A stretch of DNA of 30,035 nucleotides from Clostridia bacterium (lineage in GTDB: Bacteria > Bacillota_A > Clostridia > Oscillospirales > CAG-272): the NCBI GenBank assembly GCA_017468115.1, contig JAFUJS010000012.1, positions 1 through 30,035 of the forward strand. The letters run 5' to 3'. Below are positions 14,194-22,278 of the stretch, in pieces. The position numbers and the translations under genes are program-made. The notes under the pieces are model-generated. The model saw only the letters and a list, made by a program, of their open reading frames with translations. It searched no databases and had not been told where the DNA came from. Numbering within the stretch: the first letter of the stretch is position 1; each line of letters opens with the position of its first letter.

Positions 14194-14207
14194 TCAACAT
14201 CTGTTGA
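14194..14207. promoter_or_regulatory. Candidate TetR-family operator, perfect palindrome
   Basis: TCAACATCTGTTGA is a perfect inverted repeat with a 2-base centre. It overlaps the -35 of the proposed tetR promoter and lies about six bases past the predicted start point of the opposite operon promoter. One bound repressor could therefore control both directions. Confidence 0.6.
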
Positions 14208-14232
14208 CTTTACAACCAAATTATAGTACAAT
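14204..14232 (+). promoter_or_regulatory. Promoter for the TetR-type regulator
   Basis: TTGACT (14204-14209) and TACAAT (14227-14232), spaced 17 bases. The -35 shares four bases with the palindrome. The regulator start is 62 bases beyond the -10. Confidence 0.65.
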
Positions 14233-14248
14233 AAATAAGAAGATACAA
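14220..14248 (-). promoter_or_regulatory. Promoter for the five-gene ABC operon
   Basis: On the minus strand TTGTAT (14243-14248) and TATAAT (14220-14225) are 17 bases apart. It overlaps the plus-strand promoter almost completely, so the two compete for polymerase. Confidence 0.65.
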
Positions 14249-14293
14249 CCACAAAAAAGCCAAAATGTGTTGGTTTTTGAAAAGAGGTGCTAA

Positions 14294-14872
14294 ATGAGTA
14301 AGGCTGAGTCTAAATTTAACAATACAGCAGCCAAAATGAATGGGGCATTGTTCAGATTAATAGATAGGAAGGATTTTGAGGACATAACCGTATCTGAGGT
14401 TTGCAAGGAGGCAGGGGTTAATCGCTCCACCTTTTATGCCCACTATGATAATACCTACGACCTTCTTAAGGAAACAAGGGACAATTTTGTAAGCAGCTGT
14501 CTTTCCCAATATTCGGAAAAAGAGCTGGAGTCTGATATACGTGATATGAGAGTAGAGGAGTTTGTTTCCGAGCGATATATTTTGCCATATCTGAAATTTG
14601 TAAAGGAAAACAAACGATTTTTCAAGATATTTATAAGCAATGCAAAGGATTTTGATACAGACGACCTTTATGACCTTCTTCTGGAAAGGCTTTGGATTCC
14701 ATCCTGCCAAAAGCGTGGCATTAATGATAAAACACTCATTACATATATGTCGAAATTTTATTTAAACGGCTTGACCGCAATAGTAAACCAATGGATAAGC
14801 AACGATTGCGAGGATAGCGAGCTGTTTGTTTGCGAGGTTATGATTTTGTGTGTAAGACCTTCACAGGAATAA
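14294..14872 (+). CDS. TetR/AcrR family transcriptional regulator
   Basis: The N-terminal helix-turn-helix is clear: a MNGALFRLIDRKDFEDITVSEV helix pair, then CKEAGVNRSTFYAHYDNTYDLL, the TetR recognition region (residues about 10-60). The C-terminal 130 residues form the ligand and dimer domain, with aromatic-rich helices (YLKFVKENKRFFKIFI) and a VNQWISNDC segment. This is the arrangement of the Dha-type/TetR_C subgroup. Length 192 aa is normal. AGAGGTG lies five bases before the ATG. It is divergent from the ABC operon and shares an operator-bearing intergenic region of 118 bases with it, so it is the likely local repressor. A bidirectional terminator follows. The inducing ligand cannot be told from sequence. 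Confidence 0.92.
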   Translation: MSKAESKFNNTAAKMNGALFRLIDRKDFEDITVSEVCKEAGVNRSTFYAHYDNTYDLLKETRDNFVSSCLSQYSEKELESDIRDMRVEEFVSERYILPYLKFVKENKRFFKIFISNAKDFDTDDLYDLLLERLWIPSCQKRGINDKTLITYMSKFYLNGLTAIVNQWISNDCEDSELFVCEVMILCVRPSQE

Positions 14873-14899
14873 AAAAGTGAGCCAAGCGGCTCACTTTTT
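14871..14899. terminator. Bidirectional intrinsic terminator
   Basis: GTGAGCC (14877-14883) pairs with GGCTCAC (14888-14894) over AAGC, with A-run and T-run flanks. It serves the regulator and the convergent ABC exporter, and starts within the regulator's stop codon. Confidence 0.92.
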
Positions 14900-14903
14900 T
14901 TAT

Positions 14904-16667
14904 TTAATCATCGCTGTAAAGCTTATATAGGTCAGCATAGAAGCCGCCCTTTGCAAGAAGCTCCTCGTGGGTGCCCTCCTCCTCAATTCCGTTTTCGGTA
15001 AGGACTAAAATTCTGTCAGCGCCCTTTATGGTTGTTAATCTGTGGGCAATAGTAAGGGTTGTCCTACCCTTAGCAAGAGCCTCAAGGGATTTTTGCACCA
15101 AGCGTTCGCTTTCGTTGTCAAGTGCGCTTGTCGCCTCATCGAGAATAAGAATAGGTGGGTTTTTAAGGAAAAGCCTTGCAATTGAAATTCTTTGCTTTTG
15201 TCCGCCGGAGAGCTTAACCCCTCGCTCGCCAACGTAAGTGTCATAGCCGTTTGGCAGGGACATAATAAAATCGTGGGCGCCTGCCATCTTGGCAGCCTCG
15301 ATAATCTCCTCAAGACTTGCGCCTGCCTTACCGTAGGAAATATTCTCCTTAACACTGCCGGAGAATAGGTAAACATCCTGCTGAACAACACCAATGTTGC
15401 TTCTTAAGGACTCAAGGGTCACATCTTTTATGCTTTTACCATCAATTAATATATCTCCCGAGCTTACCTCGTAAAAACGAGGAATTAAGGAGCAAAGGGT
15501 TGTTTTACCGCCGCCGGAGGGACCTACGATAGCAACGCTTTCCCCTGCCTTAACAGTGAGATTTAATGATTCCAAAACCATTGGCTTTTCGTCCTCGTAC
15601 TTGAAGGAAACATCTAAAAACTCGACACGTCCCTCAACATTTTCCAGCTTTATGGCGTTTTTTTGGTCCTTAATATCAGGCTCCACGTCCATAATCTCAC
15701 AGAAGCGCTCAATACCGGTCATGCCCCTTTGGAACTGCTCGGTAAACTCTACAATTCTGCGTATAGAGGTAAGAAGAGTGTTTACAAAAAGAAGATATGC
15801 CGCATAGTCGGCAACGTTGATTTGTCCGTTCAGAAGGAAAATACCGCCCGCAACCACAACAACAATATACATAATACCATCAAAAAGTCTGGTCGTGGAC
15901 TGGAAGCCGCCCATAAAGTAGTAGGCAACCTTCTTTATAGAGAGGAATTTCTTGTTGTCCTTATCGAACTTTTCCTGCTCCACATCCTCATTTGCAAAGG
16001 ACTTTACAACTCTGATGCCAAGCAGACTGTCCTCAATTTGTGCATTGATTTCACCTGTTTGTGCTCTTGAATCACGAAACGCCTTTTTCATACCCTTTCT
16101 AAAGAAGGCAAGGGCAAGAATAATCAGCGGAATAGAGCCAAATATAATGAGTGTCAGATAAATGTTGATATTTCCAAGAATTATAAACGAGGCAATCAGC
16201 TTAATGCCCGAAATAAAGTATTCCTCGGGACAATGGTGCGCAAACTCCGTAACGTCAAAAAGGTCAGTTGTTATTCTTGACATAAGAGTGCCGATTTTGG
16301 TGTTATCATAATATGAAAAGGATAGCTTTTGAAGATGCGCAAACATATCGTGTCGCATATCCGTCTCAATTTTTGTGCCCATAATATGACCAACGGTAGC
16401 CATATAAAAGTTGGCACCCGTGTCGATAATTCGTAGTGCGACGTACAAAAGACCGCATCTTAAAATCAGGTCTAGAGTAAGCTCAAGCGTTGGGTCGGTT
16501 GCGTGATTTGTAATCTCTCTTACTATCATTGGCAAAACCAGCTCACAAACAGTTGTTAAGGATGCACAAAATAGGTCAGCGATTAAAATCCAAATATATT
16601 TTTTGTAGTAAGGAATGAATCTTTTTAACAGACCCATCGACCCCTTTTTCTTAGTCTTTTCAGCCAA
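14904..16667 (-). CDS. ABC exporter half-transporter, fused membrane and ATPase domains
   Basis: A 587-aa type IV (MsbA/Sav1866-like) half-transporter, expected to dimerise. Residues about 20-310 are the six-helix membrane domain, including the coupling stretch RMTT-like MSRITTDLFDVTEFAHH. The ATPase domain has Walker A GPSGGGKTT, a Q-loop region NIGVVQQDVYLFSGSVKENI, signature LSGGQKQRISIARLFL, Walker B ILILDEATSALD and the H-loop in TIAHRLTTI. All catalytic residues are present. The start is a TTG at 16667, chosen because AAGGAG lies seven bases upstream and the next residues (AEKTKKKGSMGLLKRFIPYYKKY) are a typical N-terminus. The hydrolase gene ends 15 bases upstream, so the two are likely co-transcribed. 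Substrate is unknown; lipids, drugs or peptides are all possible for this family. Confidence 0.95.
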   Translation of the reverse strand: MAEKTKKKGSMGLLKRFIPYYKKYIWILIADLFCASLTTVCELVLPMIVREITNHATDPTLELTLDLILRCGLLYVALRIIDTGANFYMATVGHIMGTKIETDMRHDMFAHLQKLSFSYYDNTKIGTLMSRITTDLFDVTEFAHHCPEEYFISGIKLIASFIILGNINIYLTLIIFGSIPLIILALAFFRKGMKKAFRDSRAQTGEINAQIEDSLLGIRVVKSFANEDVEQEKFDKDNKKFLSIKKVAYYFMGGFQSTTRLFDGIMYIVVVVAGGIFLLNGQINVADYAAYLLFVNTLLTSIRRIVEFTEQFQRGMTGIERFCEIMDVEPDIKDQKNAIKLENVEGRVEFLDVSFKYEDEKPMVLESLNLTVKAGESVAIVGPSGGGKTTLCSLIPRFYEVSSGDILIDGKSIKDVTLESLRSNIGVVQQDVYLFSGSVKENISYGKAGASLEEIIEAAKMAGAHDFIMSLPNGYDTYVGERGVKLSGGQKQRISIARLFLKNPPILILDEATSALDNESERLVQKSLEALAKGRTTLTIAHRLTTIKGADRILVLTENGIEEEGTHEELLAKGGFYADLYKLYSDD

Positions 16668-16682
16668 CTGAAGGCTCCTTTC

Positions 16683-17642
16683 TTAGCAGGCTTTTCCTGC
16701 TATGCATAGGGAAATGAAGTCGCAAGAGGCTCTTTCGTATTTTTCGGTATCGGCAAAATAGGAAAGACCGTGGTCAGCGCCATCAAAGGTGTATAAAAAT
16801 TTAATTGAATTACAATGGTTGTAAATTTCCTCGCTCATATAGCAGGGGACAAAGATGTCGTCAGCCCCGTGCATTAAAAGCACAGGAAGGCTTGTATTTT
16901 CAACTGCCTCCTGGGCAGATGAGCGCTCAAGATTAAAATGACCGAACAAAAGCGCACCAAGTCTTATAAACGGGTAGATTAGCGGCGCATTCAAGCGCAA
17001 ATCCACACAAACCTTTTTAATTATCTTTTTGGGCTTGGAAAAGGGGCAGTCGGCAATAATTCCTACCACACTTTTTGGCAGCTGCAACGATGATGCGGTA
17101 AGCACGCAGGCGCCACCCATCGAAATGCCAACCAAAAAGGTTGGAATGTTCCCGAATCTTTCGTAGGCATAGCTTGCCCAGCTAAGAGCATCCCTTGACT
17201 CATTAAGACCAAAGGTAGTGGTCTTACCCTCGCTTTTTCCGTGTCCACGCTGGTCGATTAGCAAAATGTTGTGTCCCATATCTTTTGCCAGCTTGTGTCC
17301 GCCGCAAAAATCACGATAGGCATTTCCGCGATAGCCGTGCATCTGTATCTGCAGGGGCGCACCGTCCTTTGTATGGTAGTATCTTCCAAACAGCATAAGC
17401 CCATCAAAGGATTTTATGTAAATTTCCTCGTATGGAAGCGCCATGAGCTCGTCAACAAGAGTAAGCATTTTTTCTCTTATTTCCGAATACCTTGGACTGC
17501 TTGGCACGTCGTGAGAATTGTCAACTCTTTTCTTTGGCATATAAAAGGTGCGTCTGTATGCGTAAATGCTGGCGCATAGAGTAGGAATAAGAAGAATCAA
17601 GAAAACGCCAAGAACAATTAATGCAATAACTAGTGGTGGCAT
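16683..17642 (-). CDS. Membrane-anchored alpha/beta hydrolase
   Basis: Residues 1-30 (PPLVIALIVLGVFLILLIPTLCASIYAYRR) form one membrane helix followed by a positive patch. The catalytic domain therefore probably stays attached to the inner membrane face. The rest is an alpha/beta hydrolase: an oxyanion-type MHGYRGNAYRD loop, DQRGHGKSEG, the nucleophile elbow GISMGG, the acid in HGADDIFVP and the His in GADHGLSY. So the catalytic triad is complete. Similar proteins are annotated as lipases, lysophospholipases or acyl esterases of the YqkD/BEM46 kind; the true substrate is unknown. GGAGATG precedes the start. It sits just upstream of the ABC exporter and behind a terminator from the next gene. 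Confidence 0.9.
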   Translation of the reverse strand: MPPLVIALIVLGVFLILLIPTLCASIYAYRRTFYMPKKRVDNSHDVPSSPRYSEIREKMLTLVDELMALPYEEIYIKSFDGLMLFGRYYHTKDGAPLQIQMHGYRGNAYRDFCGGHKLAKDMGHNILLIDQRGHGKSEGKTTTFGLNESRDALSWASYAYERFGNIPTFLVGISMGGACVLTASSLQLPKSVVGIIADCPFSKPKKIIKKVCVDLRLNAPLIYPFIRLGALLFGHFNLERSSAQEAVENTSLPVLLMHGADDIFVPCYMSEEIYNHCNSIKFLYTFDGADHGLSYFADTEKYERASCDFISLCIAGKAC

Positions 17643-17652
17643 AACATCTCCT

Positions 17653-17682
17653 TAATTAAAAGGCTACCCCGACGAGGTAGCC
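17653..17682 (-). terminator. Intrinsic terminator after the MBL-fold gene
   Basis: On the minus strand GGCTACC pairs with GGTAGCC around a TCGTCGG-type loop and is followed by TTTTAATT. It separates the MBL-fold gene from the hydrolase gene, whose ribosome binding site begins four bases later. The hydrolase promoter must then overlap the region or lie inside the upstream gene. Confidence 0.8.
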
Positions 17683-17686
17683 ATTT

Positions 17687-18703
17687 TTATTGGTTATCTC
17701 CGTCAGTTGGGTCAGAGCTATCCTCCTTCAAATCCTCGGAAACCAAGGGGGCATCATCCTTTATATCCTCGGAAACGGAAGGCACAGTTTCCACCATGGT
17801 GGCGGTAGAGCCTGAAAGTGCGCTAACATCATATGTGCCTGTGTAGCCGGTATGCTGATAGTAAGCCTCGCTGTCGGAATAAATAGTTGTCTCGGTTGTA
17901 ATAGCCTCAATGTCATCATCATAGATGTCAATCTTTTCCTTGGACTTTTTCTCGTTAAAAAACATATCAAGACCGCTGTTTGCAAAGATAGATTGAACAG
18001 GGAAGAGAGTAAACTGAATAACCTTGTAAATCTTAGGTACAACCCTGCCGCCAACTATAAAGTCGTCAGCCTTCTGGTTTTTGTCAAACATACCATAAAG
18101 CACAGGAACAGTAAACTCAGCATTGAGTCTTTTTGAAAATCTGACGGCATCATGAACATTCATAGAGCCAAAGGCACCGCCAATAGGAACAAAGGCAGCA
18201 AAAAGGTCGTCGGGAAGCTGGTCCAAGAGCTCCTCACTATAAAGTGTGTTTGATGCAACGTAGTATTTCTTGCCGTCGTTGTTATCTGTAATAATAACAC
18301 CAAAAGCACTTGGGTCGTCGGTCATAGCAGGAACAGCCTTGACTATCATATCGCCAACGGTCCATTCATAGCCGGGGGCAAGCATAACGTGATTTGCAGA
18401 CTTGTAGCCTCCGGACTTGATAATGTCCTTGAAAATGGAGCCGCAGGAAAGCACGTCAGTCTTAACCTTGCGCTTCTTTTTCAAAAGAGCCTTAACGGTT
18501 CTGAGGTCAGCACGGTCAGGGTGGCTGCTTGTTATAATGATAGCATCAGGCTTAATACCGAGAATCTTACGCTTGATGCTCATTTTTCTTCTAAAGGTTT
18601 TGTCTCTTAGGCTAAGAGAGTTGGAAAGATATGGGTCGATGAGAATCTTGTTTTTGCCGGAAACGAAAAGCAAGCCACCGTGTCCAATCCACATAATCTT
18701 CAT
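17687..18703 (-). CDS. Metallo-beta-lactamase-fold protein with degenerate metal site and acidic tail
   Basis: The N-terminus (WIGHGGLLFVSGKNKILIDPYLS) and the TSSHPDRADLRTVKALL segment mark the UlaG-like branch of the MBL superfamily. In that branch the metal motif normally reads H-x-H-x-D-H. Here it is Ser59-Ser-His61-Pro-Asp63-Arg64, so two of the usual His ligands are replaced. A later ASNTLYSEELLDQL strand and PIGGAFGSMNVHDAVRF are also family-like. From about residue 250 the protein changes into an acidic, Ser/Thr-rich, low-complexity tail containing two copies of V-S-E-D-[IL]-K-[DE]-D and probably disordered. I chose the ATG at 18703, preceded by GCGAGGT; the ORF extends to 18823, but this part is hydrophobic and lacks such a site. 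Catalytic function is uncertain. A terminator follows and ribF diverges upstream. Confidence 0.78.
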   Translation of the reverse strand: MKIMWIGHGGLLFVSGKNKILIDPYLSNSLSLRDKTFRRKMSIKRKILGIKPDAIIITSSHPDRADLRTVKALLKKKRKVKTDVLSCGSIFKDIIKSGGYKSANHVMLAPGYEWTVGDMIVKAVPAMTDDPSAFGVIITDNNDGKKYYVASNTLYSEELLDQLPDDLFAAFVPIGGAFGSMNVHDAVRFSKRLNAEFTVPVLYGMFDKNQKADDFIVGGRVVPKIYKVIQFTLFPVQSIFANSGLDMFFNEKKSKEKIDIYDDDIEAITTETTIYSDSEAYYQHTGYTGTYDVSALSGSTATMVETVPSVSEDIKDDAPLVSEDLKEDSSDPTDGDNQ

Positions 18704-18815
18704 AAAAAATACCTCGCTAAAAGTGATTATCATATTAATGATACCACAAAAATTGGAGTTTGTGTTAAAATTATATAAAAAAATTGAAAAATTAGTGGAA
18801 AGTTGCCTTAAGTCG

Positions 18816-18824
18816 TGATACAAT
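18816..18824 (+). promoter_or_regulatory. Extended -10 promoter for ribF
   Basis: TGATACAAT is a TGn extended -10. The -35 position 17 bases upstream (18796-18801) reads TGGAAA, a four-of-six match. The ribF start is 25 bases downstream. No FMN riboswitch is visible, as the leader is too short. Confidence 0.5.
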
Positions 18825-18848
18825 AATAAAAAAGACAGGAGGGCAGAT

Positions 18849-19757
18849 ATGGAAATTTATCAGCTTAAAACCATGCAAAAGTGCGAAATAAATGAAAACA
18901 CCGTTGTTGCCCTCGGCACCTTTGATGGCTGTCATAGGGGCCATGGTCAGGTTTTGCAAAACGCATTTTACGAGGCAAAAAGGCTTGGTGTAAAAAGCGT
19001 TGCTTATACCTTTTCCTCTCTTCCAAAGGGCAACGGCGTAAAAAGCCTAATGACCACACGGGAGAAAATCAACGCCATCAAGGACTATGGCATTGATTAT
19101 ATTGCCATTGAGGAATTTGAAAGCATAAAGCCCCTTTCTCCAAGGGCGTTTTATGAGCGCGTGCTAAAGGGAAGTCTTAAGGCTACGGGTGCCTCGTGCG
19201 GCTTTAATTATCGCTTTGGCAAAAACGCAGCTGCAGGACCTTCAGACCTTGTTCATTTTTTTGAAAATGACGGGGGGAGTGTCGTTATTTCGGAAAAAGT
19301 GATGAGAAAAAATGAGGCGCTCAGCTCCACTCTCCTACGAAAAATGGTAGAGGAAGGAAATGTTGAGGAAATAAAGGAATATATGTTGCCATATTCTATT
19401 TATGCTGAGGTGATTGAGGGCAAAAGGCTGGGCAGGACTCTTGGCTTTCCCACAATCAATCAGCAAATTCCAAGCTCAAAGGTGGCTCCGTGCCGTGGCG
19501 TCTATATTACCGAGTGTTATATCGGAGAGGATACCTATCCCTCGGTAACCAACGTGGGCGTGCGCCCGACTGTTGAAGAAAACGGTGCTGTAAATTTAGA
19601 AACCTACATTATCGGCTTTTCCGGCAACCTCTACGGCTCGTCAATAAGGGTTGTTTTCCACAAATACCTGCGCAAGGAAAGGGCGTTTGCCACAATAGAG
19701 GAGCTTAAGGCTGAGATTTCTAAAAACGCAAAAGAGGCAGAGCTATATTTCAAATAA
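18849..19757 (+). CDS. ribF: Bifunctional riboflavin kinase/FAD synthetase
   Basis: RibF phosphorylates riboflavin to FMN and adenylylates FMN to FAD in the cytoplasm. The N-terminal nucleotidyltransferase domain has VALGTFDGCHRGHGQVL (the G-x-F-D-G-x-H-x-G-H motif), CGFNYRFGKNAAAG and SSTLLRKMVEEGNVEE. The C-terminal kinase domain (from about 180) has GRTLGFPTIN, RGVYI, VTNVGVRPTVEE and NLETYIIGFSGNLYG. Total 302 aa is normal. AGGAGG precedes the ATG. It stands alone with its own promoter and a complex terminator. The nearby flavin reductase-like gene is not in the same operon. Confidence 0.97.
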   Translation: MEIYQLKTMQKCEINENTVVALGTFDGCHRGHGQVLQNAFYEAKRLGVKSVAYTFSSLPKGNGVKSLMTTREKINAIKDYGIDYIAIEEFESIKPLSPRAFYERVLKGSLKATGASCGFNYRFGKNAAAGPSDLVHFFENDGGSVVISEKVMRKNEALSSTLLRKMVEEGNVEEIKEYMLPYSIYAEVIEGKRLGRTLGFPTINQQIPSSKVAPCRGVYITECYIGEDTYPSVTNVGVRPTVEENGAVNLETYIIGFSGNLYGSSIRVVFHKYLRKERAFATIEELKAEISKNAKEAELYFK

Positions 19758-19760
19758 GAA

Positions 19761-19834
19761 AAAGGAACAGTAGGTAAGCTTACCTGCCCCAACGGGGTCA
19801 GCAGGCAAAATTACAATGTTCCTTTCTTTTATTT
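19761..19834 (+). terminator. Branched, structured terminator after ribF
   Basis: A perfect 9-bp outer stem, AAAGGAACA (19761-19769) with TGTTCCTTT (19817-19825), encloses about 47 bases. These hold two further hairpins: AGGTAAGCTTACCT (palindrome) and CCCCAACGGGG. A T-rich tract (CTTTTATTTTA) follows the outer stem. This is bigger than an ordinary terminator and might be a structured element of another kind, but the position and T-tract fit termination. Confidence 0.65.
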
Positions 19835-19897
19835 TATGCAACTTGCACTAAAATTATATAATTAATATATAAATAATGACAAATTTACAAAAAAGCC

Positions 19898-19926
19898 TTG
19901 TTTTTTTGCCTATATTATGTTAAAAT
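19898..19926 (+). promoter_or_regulatory. Sigma-A-type promoter for the secreted discoidin-like protein
   Basis: TTGTTT (19898-19903) and TAAAAT (19921-19926) are 17 bases apart, 40 bases before the ATG at 19967, which has AAGGAG six bases upstream. The rest of the 19835-19966 gap is A+T-rich and shows nothing else. Confidence 0.55.
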
Positions 19927-19966
19927 ACACAATAGATAAAAATTAGTTAAGTACAAGGAGTACACT

Positions 19967-22183
19967 ATGAAAAGAATAATCTCATTGCTCTTGTGCGTGC
20001 TTATGGTTGTTCCTTGCTTCGCATGGACCATCACAGCTGAAGAGGCTGGCGCAGGCACAGCACAAAGAGAAAATGTTGGACTTTATGGTATGACATACCA
20101 TAGCTCAATATGGAACGGAGACCGTAGTGCTAAGTTTATTAACAATGGTGCCGTTTATAACTTCTATCAGTATTGGGAGCCGGGTTCATCCGGACGTGGT
20201 GCTGACGGTGGTGGAGCAGGTATTGACGACTCTCTTCAATACTGCGGTATGAAATTTAATAACTACTATCTGGTTGATGAGATTACACTCTACGCTAAGA
20301 AGTGGGCTAATATGACAGGCGGCTTCTGCCCAAGCTGCAGAACAGAGTATGAGTTCAGCCACTCTTACTTTGATAACGATGCGGCAATTGCTAAGTACCA
20401 AATCAAGCATGTGGCAGTTGATAACCCTGATACACCGGACCCAACCGACGTTAAGTGGAACATCGACGCTGCGTTCTGTCCAAATTCTGCTTGTAAGCAG
20501 ACTGACGAGAAGGGTAACATAACAAACAACCCAATTCAGCTTTCACTTTTCTCCTGCGACAAGTTCACAGACGGAAAGTATAAGGGTACACCTGTTGACT
20601 CTTCCTTTGGCGAGTATGCAAACAACAACGTTAAGTACACAATCAAGGCGCTTGTTGATGGTGAATGGCGTGTACTTGGTGTTGGCTACAATGATGATTT
20701 TGATTATTATGTAGACGATGATGGTGAGAGCATCAGCAACCTTGGTGTTTATACCATTCAGTTTACTGAATATGAACAAAATGATGATGGCGAGTGGGTT
20801 CAAAAGCTTGATGCAAATGGCAATCCAATCCCATACAAGGCGAACACAAAAAACTTGAGAATTGAATGCTCTGAGTTCGGTAGATACGCAAGCTGGATTA
20901 CAGGCTCTGCCGGTCTTGACCCTGATACAAAGAACAAGGGCTGGGACGAATGGTGGAGAGTTCCCGGTATTCACGAGGCTGTTGTAATGGGCACCCTCGG
21001 CTACAAGCCTGAAATTGAGGTTCCGGAAGGAGCATTGCTTTCTACAAATGCAGCACTTGGCGGCTTTGCCGGCGCGACCTCTGCTGAGTCTACAAGATAT
21101 CCCGGACTTGGTAACGATAACGGCTCCGGTACTCTTTGGAGAGCTGAGAATAAGGGCGGCGGCGAAGAGTTCTGGATTGACTTCGATAAAGCATACACAA
21201 TTGACGTGCTTTCTCTTAACTTCGGCGGTTGTCCGGAGATCAGTTCAGGTATTGAGCTTGAATACGACATTTACCTTGAACAGGGCGATGGCAACTGGGT
21301 TTACTTCGATACAGACACAGCAACAACCACAGTTGATGTTATTACAGATAAGATTAACACAGATAAGCTAAAAACATACAAAATTGATCTTGCCAATGTA
21401 ACAGGCGTTAAGCTTGCATTCAAGTCCGCTACAAAGGGCGGTGCTGATGCTGCTGCAATCGTTACAGAGATTGGCGCAGAAATCAAAAAGGATACAACAC
21501 CATCAAAGGCACTTTATTACTTCGAGTATATCACGCCTGCTATGAAGACATCCAGTGCAACAGGTAACCTTGCTTGCTATGGTACAGCATACTGCTCATC
21601 CTTGATGGAATATTCCTCTGTTTCCGACCCACACTACATTATCGACGGCTTACGTGGTGAGCAGGACCCTGCTTGGTTCGCTGAGAACTTTACAAAGGGC
21701 ACATACTGTGGTGTAGTTCTTAAGGAAGCACACGAGATTACAAAGGTTGTTCTTCACTTCCCTGACGCAATTGTTAAGGGTAAGCCTGAGGAGCACGTTA
21801 TGATGATTGAAATTCAGGCTCTTGTAGATGGCGAGTATAAGACACTTGATTATGCTACATCCTATGACGAGCAGGCTAAGAAGCCGGTTGTTTCAATCGA
21901 ATTTGATGGCGTTGTTACAAACGATATTAGAATTGTATATTTGACAAACGGCATGGTATTCCCATATCTTAAGGAGCTTGAGGTGTACTCCAGTGAATAC
22001 GTATATAGCCCATACCTAGGATATGCCCTTGACTCTGCTTGGACAATGCACGGTCCACTTAAGACCACTACATTTGCTCAAAGAAGCTCAGTTAAGAGAG
22101 GTACATACCTTGACCTTATTTCTCCAATTCAATACTTCAAGATTGCTACCAAATACGGTATTAACCTTAACGATTGGATTTGA
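19967..22183 (+). CDS. Secreted protein with discoidin-like (F5/8 type C) modules
   Basis: A 738-aa protein with a Sec signal peptide (KR, then ISLLLCVLMVVPCFA; cleavage near residue 19 or 24). Three regions look like galactose-binding beta-sandwiches: about 36-345 (starts GLYGMTYHSSIW), about 356-512 (starts STNAALGG, with FWIDFDKAYTIDVLSLNFGG) and about 532-675 (starts NLACYGTAYCSS, with DPHYIIDG and VVLKEAHEITKVVLHFP). The last is the clearest. In the first, a long insertion carries two Cys pairs, CPSC (Cys121, Cys124) and CPNSAC (Cys171, Cys176), possibly a zinc knuckle or disulfides. No catalytic domain, dockerin, LPxTG or surface-layer motif is visible, and the 60-residue C-terminal tail is unassigned. 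Such modules usually bind carbohydrate. It has its own promoter and terminator and converges with an oxidoreductase. Confidence 0.75.
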   Translation: MKRIISLLLCVLMVVPCFAWTITAEEAGAGTAQRENVGLYGMTYHSSIWNGDRSAKFINNGAVYNFYQYWEPGSSGRGADGGGAGIDDSLQYCGMKFNNYYLVDEITLYAKKWANMTGGFCPSCRTEYEFSHSYFDNDAAIAKYQIKHVAVDNPDTPDPTDVKWNIDAAFCPNSACKQTDEKGNITNNPIQLSLFSCDKFTDGKYKGTPVDSSFGEYANNNVKYTIKALVDGEWRVLGVGYNDDFDYYVDDDGESISNLGVYTIQFTEYEQNDDGEWVQKLDANGNPIPYKANTKNLRIECSEFGRYASWITGSAGLDPDTKNKGWDEWWRVPGIHEAVVMGTLGYKPEIEVPEGALLSTNAALGGFAGATSAESTRYPGLGNDNGSGTLWRAENKGGGEEFWIDFDKAYTIDVLSLNFGGCPEISSGIELEYDIYLEQGDGNWVYFDTDTATTTVDVITDKINTDKLKTYKIDLANVTGVKLAFKSATKGGADAAAIVTEIGAEIKKDTTPSKALYYFEYITPAMKTSSATGNLACYGTAYCSSLMEYSSVSDPHYIIDGLRGEQDPAWFAENFTKGTYCGVVLKEAHEITKVVLHFPDAIVKGKPEEHVMMIEIQALVDGEYKTLDYATSYDEQAKKPVVSIEFDGVVTNDIRIVYLTNGMVFPYLKELEVYSSEYVYSPYLGYALDSAWTMHGPLKTTTFAQRSSVKRGTYLDLISPIQYFKIATKYGINLNDWI

Positions 22184-22194
22184 TTTAGCAAAAT

Positions 22195-22224
22195 AGGAGC
22201 AGAGAGAAATCTGCTCCTTTTTTA
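22195..22224 (+). terminator. Intrinsic terminator after the secreted protein gene
   Basis: AGGAGCAGA (22195-22203) pairs with TCTGCTCCT (22210-22218) and is followed by a T-run. Confidence 0.9.
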
Positions 22225-22241
22225 TTTCCATTAGATATATA

Positions 22242-22274
22242 AAAACCGACCTACACATTTTGTAGGTCGGTTTT
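22242..22274 (-). terminator. Intrinsic terminator after the oxidoreductase gene
   Basis: A 14-bp perfect stem, AAAACCGACCTACA with TGTAGGTCGGTTTT, has a 5-base loop and A/T flanks. It lies just past the oxidoreductase stop and can work on both strands, making a double terminator with the one at 22195. Confidence 0.9.
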
Positions 22275-22278
22275 GTTA

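Noticed and set aside
18704..18823. 40-residue upstream extension of the MBL-fold ORF
   Set aside because: The extension is Asn/Phe/Ile-rich from an A+T-rich intergenic region, has no ribosome binding site, and overlaps the ribF promoter. The ATG at 18703 with GCGAGGT opens with the family's normal first strand.
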